Shown here: positions 32,629 through 40,597 of the stretch, piece after piece
Layout: each line of letters starts with the position of its first letter
Numbering within the stretch: position 1 is the first letter of the stretch
Assembly: GCF_013201705.1 (NCBI RefSeq)
Contig: NZ_CP053837.1
Coordinates: 1,116,001 to 1,180,000 of the forward strand
Reading direction: 5' to 3'
Length of the DNA: 64,000 nt
DNA from: Aliarcobacter faecis
GTDB taxonomy: Bacteria > Campylobacterota > Campylobacteria > Campylobacterales > Arcobacteraceae
Translations under genes and position numbers: made by a program
Notes under the pieces: model-generated
The model's database searches: none
The model's input: the letters and a program-made list of their open reading frames with translations, nothing else
Told to the model about the DNA's origin: nothing

Positions 32629-32904
32629 ATTTGCTCCTCCTACTTAAAAGTAAATATTCATAGTAAAAGTATTCCAAATAAGCTTATAATCGCATAAAAG
32701 TTTTTTAATAAAAATCGATTATTTCAGAGTGTTTTTTAAAAAGGTAAAAAAAAGTTTACGATTTTCTAGAGAGTCTTTTTGAAAAACTGTTCTAAAAATA
32801 TATAAGAGTAAAGTAATTTCAGTTTTTTTTAATTTTGTTACGATTTTACACTAAATCTAATAGTTTATAAAAATTATTTTCTACAAAAAAGTAGTATTAA
32901 ACTA
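32629..32904. other. 276-bp gap: hyd promoter region
   Basis: No ORF with a plausible ribosome-binding site. It holds the hydA leader and promoter on the minus strand (AGGAGGAG near 32636-32643; GATTATAAG at about 32683-32691 within ATAAGCTTAT) and, at its left part, the terminator of the dUTPase gene (32885-32906). I find no TTGAT-N4-ATCAA type site here. The middle is featureless AT-rich sequence. Confidence 0.45.
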
Positions 32905-32906
32905 CT
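32885..32906 (-). terminator. Terminator of the dUTPase-like gene
   Basis: On the minus strand AGTAGT-TTAAT-ACTACT is followed by TTTTT. The stem overlaps the stop codon. Confidence 0.65.
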
Positions 32907-33831
32907 ATTTTGCTAAGGAGTATTCAATTTTTAGATTATTATATAATTCATCAAAACTTACATTTTCTATTTTTTCTAAAAGAGAAACCATTACAACATT
33001 ATCCTCTTTTCCATTCCATATTTTTTTGTAAGTTCCCTCTTTATAGCCATTATCTTGTCTAAATTGATTTAAACAATTTTTACCAATATACAATTTTTGA
33101 AGCCAATTAAAAGATAAACCAGAAATTTTACAACATCTAAAAAATTGGTCGATAAATCTCTCTACACCACTAAATGATGGCATATTCCCCGTATCAATTG
33201 CTAAAGCAATATAAGATAATTTTTCAGCCTCTTTTACCATAAACTTTATATCAATATCAGAAGAAGCTTCATAAATACAATGAGTATTTACTAAAGATAC
33301 TGCTTTAGGTACATTTGTTTCTTGAAGAATATAACTCATTAAGAAGTGCCAAATATCAACTAATTCAACATGAATATTATTCATATCTGGATTTGAATTT
33401 ATATTTTTCCAATGCTTCCAAGGAGTTGATTCAATAAGCTCTGAAACTTCCATATGTATACATCTTAACCAATTTATATCTTTACCAAACTTATTTACAC
33501 CTAACTCCCAATTTTTTCCATTTGTTGAATCATTTAGCTGTTTTTGAAGTAAAAACATCTCTTCTAATTTATGTGGAAAAGATGAAGCCTCTTCCAAAAG
33601 TGTAGCTAAAGGTAAACACTCTTCAACTATATTTTGTAAAGCCCAATTTGTAGGAAGAACATCTTTTTCTCCCTTTAAAATATGTAGTAACAAAGAGATT
33701 GTATAAGGAACTTCATTTTTTGTCTCCCAAGATAAAATATCATCAGAACTAACTCCAGAATATTTTATAAAATCTTCAATTGTTATAAAACCTAAACTTT
33801 TAATGCCCTCTTTAAAATCTTTATAAATCAA
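32905..33831 (-). CDS. dut: Dimeric dUTPase (all-alpha NTP-PPase) with N-terminal extra domain
   Basis: 308 residues. From about residue 90 the protein matches the dimeric all-alpha dUTPase family: MFLLQKQLND, HMEVSELIESTPWKHWKN (metal-binding Glu pair, KxWK), HVELVDIWHFLMS (ExxD) and KLYIGKNCLNQFRQDNGYKEGTYKKIWNG. It hydrolyses dUTP to dUMP. The first ~90 residues (GFITIEDFIKYSGVSSDDILSWETKNEVPY) look like a small helix-turn-helix domain, not part of the usual campylobacterial enzyme of about 230 residues. TTG 33831 is used, with AGGAG 6 bases upstream, inside the end of the kinase gene. Confidence 0.82.
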   Translation of the reverse strand: MIYKDFKEGIKSLGFITIEDFIKYSGVSSDDILSWETKNEVPYTISLLLHILKGEKDVLPTNWALQNIVEECLPLATLLEEASSFPHKLEEMFLLQKQLNDSTNGKNWELGVNKFGKDINWLRCIHMEVSELIESTPWKHWKNINSNPDMNNIHVELVDIWHFLMSYILQETNVPKAVSLVNTHCIYEASSDIDIKFMVKEAEKLSYIALAIDTGNMPSFSGVERFIDQFFRCCKISGLSFNWLQKLYIGKNCLNQFRQDNGYKEGTYKKIWNGKEDNVVMVSLLEKIENVSFDELYNNLKIEYSLAK

Positions 33832-33832
33832 A

Positions 33833-35323
33833 TTATTCTCCTATTTTTAATGGTAATTCTATAGTGAATTTTGCTCCATTTTCACTATTTTCTACATATA
33901 TTTTTCCAAAACTATATTGTTCAATAATAATTTTGCTCATATATAAACCTAAACCTGTTCCATTTTTGTTGTTTTTTGTTGAAAAATATGGGTCAAATAT
34001 TTTATCCATAATTTTAATATTTATTCCGCCACCATTATCTTCAAATTCTACAAAAAGTTTCCCATCTTTTTCAAAACTATTTATCAAAATCTCTTTTTTT
34101 TCAATATCTTTCTCAATCATAATATCACAAGAGTTTTTAATTAAATTTATAAATACCTGTACTATTTCATTTAAAAAAACCTCTATTTTTGAGTTAGAGC
34201 TATTTATAAAATTTATTTTTATAGAGTTTAATTTTAATAAATATGATAAAAAATCTATTGATTTATTTAAAATATTTTCAATATTTGTCTCTTCTTTTCT
34301 CTTATTTGGTTTAAAATAATCTCTAAAATCATCTATTGTTTTTGACATATAATCAAGTTGTAAATTTATTCCATTTGTTACATCTTCTAAAATATCATCA
34401 CTAATTTCACCTTTTAACATTTTTATCATAGGAAGCTTTTGATTTAGTATAGAAATTGCTTGTAAAGGTTGCCTCCATTGATGAGCAATAATACTAATCA
34501 TCTCTCCCATAGCTGCCGATTTAGATTGTTCTATTAATATTTTTTGTTTATTTTTAAGCTCTATACTAGAAGTTATATCCTCATTTATAGAGTCATACCC
34601 TATAATATTTGAGTTTGAGTCAAAAGTTGGAAGAATTGTAGTTTTTAGCCAAAAAATCTCTCCATCTTTTTTAACATTTTTTAAAACACCACTCCACATT
34701 TGCCCTGATTTTAAAGTATTTTTCAACTCTTCTATCTTCTCTTTTTGAGAGTTAGGATAGTTTAAAATATCAAAATTCTCTCCTACTAATTCAAAAGCTT
34801 CATATCCTGTAAGTTTACAAAAAGCAGTAGAAATAGATGTAATTTTACCTTCAATATCACATCTAATCATTAAAACATATTTATCAACAATATCAATTGA
34901 TTTATTTAAGGCACTTTCAACTTGCTCAATAGATTTTGAGTAGATATCTAAAAGTTCAGAAAGTATAGTCTTAAAATAAAAATCAACTCTTTTTTCTAAA
35001 AAAGATGATTTTATTTTTTCATTATTTGCAAAATCTATTAAAGCATCTTTAAAAGCCAAAAATAGAAGGAAAAACTCATTTATTTTAATATTATGTTTTT
35101 TTAAATATTTAATAAAATCAATAATTGCGTAATTACTCTTACTTTTTTCATTATTTCTTACAACTAAAATATAGTACTCAAGTAAGGCAAAAGCATATCT
35201 TTTTATTAATAAATTCTCATCTAAAGAGTACTTTTTGATAAGTTCTAAAACACTAGCTGAAGAGATCCACAATCTAATTAATGAGATCTTATTTTTTTCT
35301 ATCTGTTTTAAAAACTCTTCCAT
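33833..35323 (-). CDS. PAS-containing sensor histidine kinase
   Basis: 496 residues from ATG 35323. An N-terminal helical sensory region (about 1-140, RsbR-like in pattern, no membrane helix), a PAS domain (about 150-265: DKYVLMIRCDIEGKITSIS, LTGYEAFELVGENF), the H box HQWRQPLQAISIL (typical of campylobacterial soluble kinases), N box FINLIKNSCDIM, and G boxes EDNGGGI, FDPYFSTK and GTGLGLYMSK. It is catalytically complete. I prefer ATG 35323 over TTG 35335 because AGGAGT sits 4 bases before the ATG and would itself be coding otherwise. No response regulator is adjacent. It is translated between the small Cys protein gene and dut in one run. Confidence 0.87.
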   Translation of the reverse strand: MEEFLKQIEKNKISLIRLWISSASVLELIKKYSLDENLLIKRYAFALLEYYILVVRNNEKSKSNYAIIDFIKYLKKHNIKINEFFLLFLAFKDALIDFANNEKIKSSFLEKRVDFYFKTILSELLDIYSKSIEQVESALNKSIDIVDKYVLMIRCDIEGKITSISTAFCKLTGYEAFELVGENFDILNYPNSQKEKIEELKNTLKSGQMWSGVLKNVKKDGEIFWLKTTILPTFDSNSNIIGYDSINEDITSSIELKNKQKILIEQSKSAAMGEMISIIAHQWRQPLQAISILNQKLPMIKMLKGEISDDILEDVTNGINLQLDYMSKTIDDFRDYFKPNKRKEETNIENILNKSIDFLSYLLKLNSIKINFINSSNSKIEVFLNEIVQVFINLIKNSCDIMIEKDIEKKEILINSFEKDGKLFVEFEDNGGGINIKIMDKIFDPYFSTKNNKNGTGLGLYMSKIIIEQYSFGKIYVENSENGAKFTIELPLKIGE

Positions 35324-35324
35324 T

Positions 35325-35501
35325 TTACTCCTCAAAATTTTTTAGTCTATAAAATTTACAATCCTGTCCACTACTTCTTTTTACAACAACTGATGGGATT
35401 TGTCCTGATTTAAAACCATAAGCTTTGCAACCATGACCACGCCCTGCTTCCCAAGTTACATAATAGTAGATGCACTTTTGACAAATAACTCTTTTTTCCA
35501 T
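35325..35501 (-). CDS. Small CxxC protein, 58 aa
   Basis: A 58-codon ORF from ATG 35501 to TAA 35325. MEKRVICQKCIYYYVTWEAG has a CxxC pair, followed by GHGCKAYGFKSGQIP and SSGQDCKFYR, so four cysteines arranged for a zinc or FeS site. It lies 5 bp after the recR stop and 1 bp before the kinase start, and its last codons GAG GAG supply the kinase ribosome-binding site. I recall similar short proteins in other Campylobacterota, sometimes labelled uracil-DNA glycosylase without basis. Function unknown; the tight packing with recR supports a real gene. Confidence 0.7.
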   Translation of the reverse strand: MEKRVICQKCIYYYVTWEAGRGHGCKAYGFKSGQIPSVVVKRSSGQDCKFYRLKNFEE

Positions 35502-35506
35502 AACTT

Positions 35507-36079
35507 TTAAATCTCTACCCTACTTTGTATAGCTTTTGATAGTGATAATATATCTACATTTTCCAAACTAACTCCAGTTGGAACACCTTGTGCTATTTTT
35601 GTAAATTGTAAATCATACTCTTTTAATTTACTCTCTATAAAAAGGATAAAAGCATCATTTGCAATAGATGGTGTTATAGCAAACAGTATACTCTTAACAC
35701 TATTATTTATTATAAATTTTTGAAGCAGATTAATTTTATCAATTTCCAATTCATCTATTACAAAATATCTTCCATCAAAAGTTTTTGAATCTTCTATAAT
35801 AAAAATATCTTTTGCACTTTGGACTATACAAAGTTTTTCATTATCTCTACTCTCATCTAAACAAAATTCACAAATTTCATGCTCACTCATAGAACCACAT
35901 CTTTTGCATTTTGTAATATTTTTAAGAGCATTTTCTATACTATGTGAGAGTTTTATTCCACAATAGTTATCATTCATTACAATATGATAAGCCAATCTTA
36001 ATGCTGATTTTTTTCCAATTGTTGGAAGAGACTCAAATGCCTCAACTAATTCATAAAATTTTTCTAATCCTCTATTCAT
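35507..36079 (-). CDS. recR: Recombination protein RecR
   Basis: 190 residues. Acts in RecF/RecO-type or presynaptic loading of RecA at gaps. Visible: the helix-hairpin-helix start (ALRLAYHIV), the zinc finger CKRCGSMSEHEICEFC (residues about 53-68), and the Toprim domain (KLCIVQSAKDIFIIEDSKTFDGRYFV). The C-terminal GVPTGVSLENVD region fits too. TATAAT ends 6 nt before ATG 36079 with no ribosome-binding site, predicting a leaderless mRNA. It is divergent from dnaJ; the small Cys protein gene follows after 5 bp. Confidence 0.93.
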   Translation of the reverse strand: MNRGLEKFYELVEAFESLPTIGKKSALRLAYHIVMNDNYCGIKLSHSIENALKNITKCKRCGSMSEHEICEFCLDESRDNEKLCIVQSAKDIFIIEDSKTFDGRYFVIDELEIDKINLLQKFIINNSVKSILFAITPSIANDAFILFIESKLKEYDLQFTKIAQGVPTGVSLENVDILSLSKAIQSRVEI

Positions 36080-36085
36080 TTTAAG

Positions 36086-36091
36086 ATTATA
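36086..36091 (-). promoter_or_regulatory. Predicted -10 of recR, giving a leaderless mRNA
   Basis: Minus strand TAGATATAAT then CTTAAA then ATG. The distance of 6 nt from hexamer to ATG puts the expected transcription start at the A of the start codon; no Shine-Dalgarno is visible. Confidence 0.5.
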
Positions 36092-36138
36092 TCTAAATAA
36101 AAATTAATCAATTAATTTAAATTTATTATCTTTTTAGA

Positions 36139-36144
36139 TAGAAT
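36139..36144 (+). promoter_or_regulatory. Predicted -10 of dnaJ
   Basis: TAGAAT inside TTTTTAGATAGAATTC, the same context as other promoters of this window (TTTAGATAAAAT). It lies 46-51 bp before the dnaJ start. No CIRCE-type or HspR-type palindrome is evident around it. Confidence 0.45.
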
Positions 36145-36189
36145 TCAGGCTTTAAAAATTTAATTATTTATTATTATGGAGAATTGATT

Positions 36190-37299
36190 TTGGTAGAGAT
36201 AGATTATTATGAGCTATTAGAGATAGAAAAAAGTGCTGACAAAACAGTTATAAAAAAAGCATATAGAAAACTAGCTATGCAATATCATCCTGATAAAAAC
36301 CCAGGAGATTCTGAAGCTGAAGAGAAATTTAAAGCAATAAACGAAGCTTATCAAGTTTTAAGTGATGATGAAAAAAGATCCATTTATGATAGATATGGGA
36401 AAGCTGGGCTTGAAGGTCATGGTCAAAGAGGTAGCGGATTTGGTGGTTTTGATGACTTAGGTTCTATTTTTGAAGAGATGTTTGGATTTGGAAGAAGTCA
36501 AAAAAGAGAAAGAAAAACTTATAGTTACAATCTTGACATTGTTGTTGATTTAACTTTAGAATTTAATGAAGCTGTTTTTGGGTGTAAAAAAGAGATAAAC
36601 TATAAATATAAAACAGCTTGTAAATCTTGTAGTGGAACAGGTGCAAAAGATGGTAAATTAGAAAATTGTAGAACTTGTGGTGGTCAAGGGCAAGTTCATT
36701 CAAGACAAGGATTTATGACATTTGCACAAACTTGTCCTACTTGTGCTGGAAGTGGAAAAGCAAAAACTAATGAGTGTAAATCATGTTCTGGTTCTGGATA
36801 TGAAGAACAAAAAGATAACTTTAAAGTAGATATTCCTGAAGGTATAAATGATGGAATGAGAATGAGAGTTTCAAATAGAGGAAATATAGCACCAAATGGT
36901 CAAAGAGGAGATTTATATCTACAAATAAAAGTAAAAGAGGATTCTCATTTTGTAAGACATGATGATGATATATATTTTGAAGCCCCTATTTTCTTCACTC
37001 AAGTAGCATTGGGAGCTAAAATTAAAGTTCCTTCTTTAAGAGGAGAATTAGAGCTTGAAATTCCAAAAGGAACAAAAGACAAACAACAGTTTACTTTTAG
37101 AAACGAAGGTGTGAAATCAGCTCAAGGTTATGGAAAAGGTGATTTAATTATTCAAGTAAAAATTGAATATCCAAAAACTCTAACAGAAGAACAAAAAGAG
37201 TTACTTTTAAAACTTCAAGAGAGCTTTGGCGTAGAAAGTACTCCTCATGAAACAAAATTTGAAGGAATGTTTGATAAGGTTAAAAAATGGTTTTCATAA
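36190..37299 (+). CDS. dnaJ: Chaperone protein DnaJ
   Basis: Hsp40 cochaperone of DnaK. A J domain (about 1-68) with the HPD motif in YHPDKNPGD, a short Gly/Phe region (about 70-100), four zinc-binding repeats [32 protein letters not shown] (about 145-210) and a C-terminal substrate domain. I take TTG 36190 as start (369 residues): GGAGA (36178-36182) stands 7 bases before it, while TTG 36184 would leave only one. The resulting N-terminus [11 protein letters not shown] matches campylobacterial DnaJ. A -10 lies at 36139. Confidence 0.93.
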   Translation: MVEIDYYELLEIEKSADKTVIKKAYRKLAMQYHPDKNPGDSEAEEKFKAINEAYQVLSDDEKRSIYDRYGKAGLEGHGQRGSGFGGFDDLGSIFEEMFGFGRSQKRERKTYSYNLDIVVDLTLEFNEAVFGCKKEINYKYKTACKSCSGTGAKDGKLENCRTCGGQGQVHSRQGFMTFAQTCPTCAGSGKAKTNECKSCSGSGYEEQKDNFKVDIPEGINDGMRMRVSNRGNIAPNGQRGDLYLQIKVKEDSHFVRHDDDIYFEAPIFFTQVALGAKIKVPSLRGELELEIPKGTKDKQQFTFRNEGVKSAQGYGKGDLIIQVKIEYPKTLTEEQKELLLKLQESFGVESTPHETKFEGMFDKVKKWFS

Positions 37300-37319
37300 A
37301 TTAAATAATAAGGGAAAAA

Positions 37320-37910
37320 ATGAAATTTGAGTATATAGGATTTAGACCAATTATAAGCCAAAAAGGTATCTCTTTTAAACAAGGGAAAGATGATAAATAT
37401 ATTTATTTACCCTATGCTTATGAGCTTTTAGATACAGTTAATAGTGATTATGATGTAAATAAAAGCCACTCATACTCTATTAAAATTGATAAATCAAATA
37501 TTGATAAACTTTATAAAGAACTATTAGCTTTAAATCCAAATTTAAAAGAGGATATAAATTCTAAATTAGAAGAGTATAAAAAACAAATAGAAATAAAGCA
37601 TAATGAGATAGAAAATAGAAAAAACTTGTCTGAAATAGAAAAAAACATATATCTAAATAATCTTAAATATATGAAAGATTATAGAATAAATAGAGCAAAG
37701 AATAAAATTTTTTATTATAGTGCTATTTACAATATTGCAAATTTAATTAGAAATAAAAAAATAAAAAAATTAGATATTCCATTTAATGAAAAATTTTGGC
37801 ATACATTAAAAACATTACAAGGTGTTTTATCTGCTGAGAAAGTGAATTCTAATCTTACTACATATGAAAAAGATGGTAATATTCACCTTCTATTTACTAC
37901 AAGTCTATAA
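37320..37910 (+). CDS. Protein of unknown function downstream of dnaJ
   Basis: 196 residues, not recognised. Soluble, with an N-terminal beta-like region (FEYIGFRPIISQKGISFKQG), a strongly charged helical middle (about 65-135, Lys/Glu/Asn-rich, possible coiled coil) and a C-terminal FWHTLKTLQGVLSAEKVNSN stretch. AAGGG precedes ATG 37320. The 20-bp gap to dnaJ indicates co-transcription, so a chaperone-related or simply co-regulated role is possible. I recall similar genes after dnaJ only vaguely and give no function. Confidence 0.65.
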   Translation: MKFEYIGFRPIISQKGISFKQGKDDKYIYLPYAYELLDTVNSDYDVNKSHSYSIKIDKSNIDKLYKELLALNPNLKEDINSKLEEYKKQIEIKHNEIENRKNLSEIEKNIYLNNLKYMKDYRINRAKNKIFYYSAIYNIANLIRNKKIKKLDIPFNEKFWHTLKTLQGVLSAEKVNSNLTTYEKDGNIHLLFTTSL

Positions 37911-37928
37911 TCAAAATTTTGGTTATAG
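37905..37928. terminator. Weak bidirectional hairpin between convergent genes
   Basis: CTATAA-TCAAAATTTTGG-TTATAG forms a 6-bp outer stem around an inner CAAAATTTTG palindrome with one T/G mismatch. It overlaps the stop of the preceding gene and lies 3 bp before the end of the small membrane protein gene. No long T-run follows. Confidence 0.4.
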
Positions 37929-37930
37929 AT

Positions 37931-38134
37931 TTAAAACTTAAATATAAAAATTGTTGCAAGAGTTGCAAAAAATATTGAAAAAATAATGGAAAATTTTGTT
38001 GAGTGTTTCTCTACAAAAGTCGATTTCAATGCTAATTTTTCGCTAATATATATGGCAGGAGATAGTGAAAAAGCCATAAGTGCTAAAACGAAAATAAAAA
38101 AAATTACAACTTGAGTTATATTTGTAAGTTCCAT
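37931..38134 (-). CDS. Small two-helix membrane protein of unknown function
   Basis: 67 residues with two hydrophobic segments (about 8-33 and 45-65) separated by a charged stretch (SEKLALKSTFVEKHSTK). GAGGAAAAA precedes ATG 38134 at a good distance. Not recognised; it looks like a genuine small inner-membrane protein. It is convergent with the gene downstream of dnaJ and upstream (same strand) lies the DUF455 gene, 73 bp away. Confidence 0.6.
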   Translation of the reverse strand: MELTNITQVVIFFIFVLALMAFSLSPAIYISEKLALKSTFVEKHSTKFSIIFSIFFATLATIFIFKF

Positions 38135-38207
38135 TTTTTCCTCTAATCTTTAAAATTATATTTAAATTTTAGCAAAACAAAAATATTTAAGACTTAACTT
38201 AAATCAA

Positions 38208-39026
38208 CTAAAAACAATCCTCTTTTTTTGATAAAAACTTCAACTCATCACAAGAAAAACCAGCCTCTTTTCTAGCAATAAAATTTAAATCCATCTTCCT
38301 TTTTGTACTTCCAGGAAAAACTCTTTCAATTACTTCAAAATAGGTTTTTACTGGGTCTAATTGTAATCTTTCACACTCATATTTAAACCAAAAATCACCT
38401 TTTTTAACATGATCAACCTCTTCTTCTAATATTATTTCTAAGGCTTTGACAAATTTTATATTAAACTTATCTCTATTTGAATTTAGTTTCTCCATTATTT
38501 TTGGATTTTGATCTAAACCATTTGCTTCTAAATATCTAGGAACACAGGCCATTCTACTTAAAAAATCTGGTGTTTGTTGCATAACTTCAAAAAGATTTTT
38601 ATGAACATCAAACTCTCCATAAAATCCATCTAACTCTTTTAATAACTCTTCTAACATTAAAAAATGCCTAATCTCATCACTTGCAACTTCAAGCCAATCT
38701 TTATAATATTTTATTGGCATATTTTGATATCTCAAAGCAGCATCTAAAGCTAAATCAATAGCACTATATTCTATATGTAAAATTGTATGAACTAGATATT
38801 TTTTACCTTCTATTGATTTAAAGTTTTTAATTGGCGGTAAAGCAGTTGGCTTTACAATATTTAAAAAACTTTCGTAAGAGGGACTAGTTAATATTAAAGG
38901 TTTATAACTATTATCAAAACTAATACTGTTTTCTAAAAAGTTTTTATAAAAGTTATCAAACATTTTAAACTTATTTTTTGGTAAATTCTCTAGTAAAATA
39001 GCTTCTAAGGTAGAAAAATAATCCAT
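38208..39026 (-). CDS. DUF455 family ferritin-like protein
   Basis: 272 residues. The DUF455 signature is clear: HTILHIEYSAIDLALDAALRY and WLEVASDEIRHFLMLEELL, two E-x-x-H type helices forming a ferritin-like di-iron site, then EEEVDHVKKGDFWFKYECE, the third ligand helix, and DLNFIARKEAGF. Related proteins are fused or linked to tRNA-modifying or redox functions, but the reaction is not known to me. ATG 39026 lies 54 bp from the divergent MBL gene start, with AAAAAAGGTT upstream. Confidence 0.8.
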   Translation of the reverse strand: MDYFSTLEAILLENLPKNKFKMFDNFYKNFLENSISFDNSYKPLILTSPSYESFLNIVKPTALPPIKNFKSIEGKKYLVHTILHIEYSAIDLALDAALRYQNMPIKYYKDWLEVASDEIRHFLMLEELLKELDGFYGEFDVHKNLFEVMQQTPDFLSRMACVPRYLEANGLDQNPKIMEKLNSNRDKFNIKFVKALEIILEEEVDHVKKGDFWFKYECERLQLDPVKTYFEVIERVFPGSTKRKMDLNFIARKEAGFSCDELKFLSKKEDCF

Positions 39027-39080
39027 AAATTAACCTTTTTTTGATATAATGAATTAAATTTTAGCAAAGTAAGGTTTAAA

Positions 39081-39680
39081 ATGGATATAAAAGTTCATCC
39101 TATGGGGGATTATGCCACAAATTGTTATATTGTGACTATCGATGAAAAAGATTTTATAATAGACCCAGGTGTTGGTGCAACTTCTTGGATTAAACAAAAC
39201 AGTACAAATCCTGTTGCAATACTAAATACTCATGGTCATTTTGACCATATTTGGTCAAATCAAGAACTAAAAGAGTTTTTTAATATTAAACTTTATACTC
39301 CAAAAGATGACGAATTTATGTTAACATTAAACCCTTATAATTTAGGAATGCCTCCATCATATGCTGATATTTTAGTAAATCCAGATGAAGAACTAGATAT
39401 TTTTGGAGTTAAAATAAAATTTCACCATTTTCCAGGGCATACTCCAGGTTGTAGTATGATTGAGATAAATGGAACTCTTTTTAGTGGAGATTTTATTTTT
39501 AAAGGTACAATAGGAAGATTTGATTTTCCTATGTCAAATCCAAAAGATATGAAAAATAGTCTTCAAAAAATATTAACATGGAAAAATAATTATCATATAT
39601 ATCCAGGACATGGTTCCAAAACTACTTTAAACAACGAAATAGATACACTAAAACTATGGGAAAGACAGATAAAGGCATAA
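39081..39680 (+). CDS. MBL-fold metallohydrolase (glyoxalase II-like)
   Basis: 199 residues. The metallo-beta-lactamase fold with zinc ligands in NTHGHFDH (HxHxDH), FPGHTPGC, LFSGDFIFKGTIGRFDFP and YPGHGSKTTL is complete. Small enzymes of this group are usually hydroxyacylglutathione hydrolase-like thioesterases; since glutathione is generally absent in Campylobacterota, another thiol ester is likely. A GATATAAT -10 (near 39050) and AAGG lie before ATG 39081. The GGDEF gene follows after 4 bp and may be in the same transcript. Confidence 0.87.
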   Translation: MDIKVHPMGDYATNCYIVTIDEKDFIIDPGVGATSWIKQNSTNPVAILNTHGHFDHIWSNQELKEFFNIKLYTPKDDEFMLTLNPYNLGMPPSYADILVNPDEELDIFGVKIKFHHFPGHTPGCSMIEINGTLFSGDFIFKGTIGRFDFPMSNPKDMKNSLQKILTWKNNYHIYPGHGSKTTLNNEIDTLKLWERQIKA

Positions 39681-39684
39681 AAAT

Positions 39685-40590
39685 ATGAGTTACTCTTGTG
39701 AATTAATAATGAATGAAAATGATAAATTAAAAGTTTCAGACTTAGATAAAAGTGCCTTAAATATTTTTGAATATTTAAAAATACATCATGATGTTCAAGC
39801 TATTAAAATTAATATTTTAAAACAAGATGGTGATGAAGAAAATATATTCTCCTTATTTGATTTAGATAAAAATTATTTAGAGTTTTCTTTAGACTTCCCC
39901 CAAAATATTGATACAAAAGTTATATTTATTTTTCTGGTAGCGAATGAAAATGAGAAAAATAAACTTATAGAGCAATCAGATAAAATAAAAATTTCTTTAA
40001 ATATATTTTCTCAATCTTTATACAATAAATATATAGAAAAAGCTATAAAAGATTTATCTCTAATAGACTCTGTTACAGGAACATATAATAGAACTTATTT
40101 GAATAACTATGTTTCAAATTTATTAAGTCTTTCAAATAGAGAGCAAAAGAAAGTAGCTTTTATAAAAATTGGAATTGACCAATTTAAGGCTGTAATTGAT
40201 GAATTTGATTATGAAATTGGAGATAAAGTATTAAAGGCATTGGCAAATTCTCTTAAAAATAGTATTAGAGAATCTGATATTGTAATAAAAATATCAAATG
40301 ATGAATTTTTAGTTATTTTACTAAATATTCTTTCAAATACAAATGCTATTATGATAGCTGAAAAATTAATAAATAACTTTAGTAAAGAGAGTGTTGTTGT
40401 AGAAGAAGATACTAAACAAATATTAATGAAAACAATCTGTGGAGGAATATCAATTTTTCCAGATAATGCAACAACAATAGATGAAATAATAAAAAAATCT
40501 GATATTGCACTTTATGAGGCAAGAAACAGAGGTCGGGGAAAAGTTTTTTTATTTAATGATAAAGAGACAAATAAAATAGATCTATTTTAG
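39685..40590 (+). CDS. GGDEF-domain protein with SNDEF signature
   Basis: 301 residues. An N-terminal GAF-like region (about 1-125) and a GGDEF domain (about 130-295). The signature reads SNDEF, so both glycines are changed while DEF remains; the product-inhibition RxxD (RESD) lies exactly five residues before it, as in active cyclases. The rest (DQFKAVIDEFDYEIGDKVL, SDIALYEARNRGRGKV) is well kept. Cyclase activity is uncertain because the glycines contact GTP. It follows the MBL gene by 4 bp and precedes a paralog by 7 bp. Confidence 0.83.
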   Translation: MSYSCELIMNENDKLKVSDLDKSALNIFEYLKIHHDVQAIKINILKQDGDEENIFSLFDLDKNYLEFSLDFPQNIDTKVIFIFLVANENEKNKLIEQSDKIKISLNIFSQSLYNKYIEKAIKDLSLIDSVTGTYNRTYLNNYVSNLLSLSNREQKKVAFIKIGIDQFKAVIDEFDYEIGDKVLKALANSLKNSIRESDIVIKISNDEFLVILLNILSNTNAIMIAEKLINNFSKESVVVEEDTKQILMKTICGGISIFPDNATTIDEIIKKSDIALYEARNRGRGKVFLFNDKETNKIDLF

Positions 40591-40597
40591 GAAACAT

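Noticed and set aside
32629-32904. CRP/FNR or NikR-type site upstream of hydA
   Set aside because: No convincing palindrome found; only a plausible -10 and ribosome-binding site.
35324-35335. TTG 35335 as start of the histidine kinase
   Set aside because: It would place the AGGAGT ribosome-binding site inside the coding region and overlap the small Cys gene.
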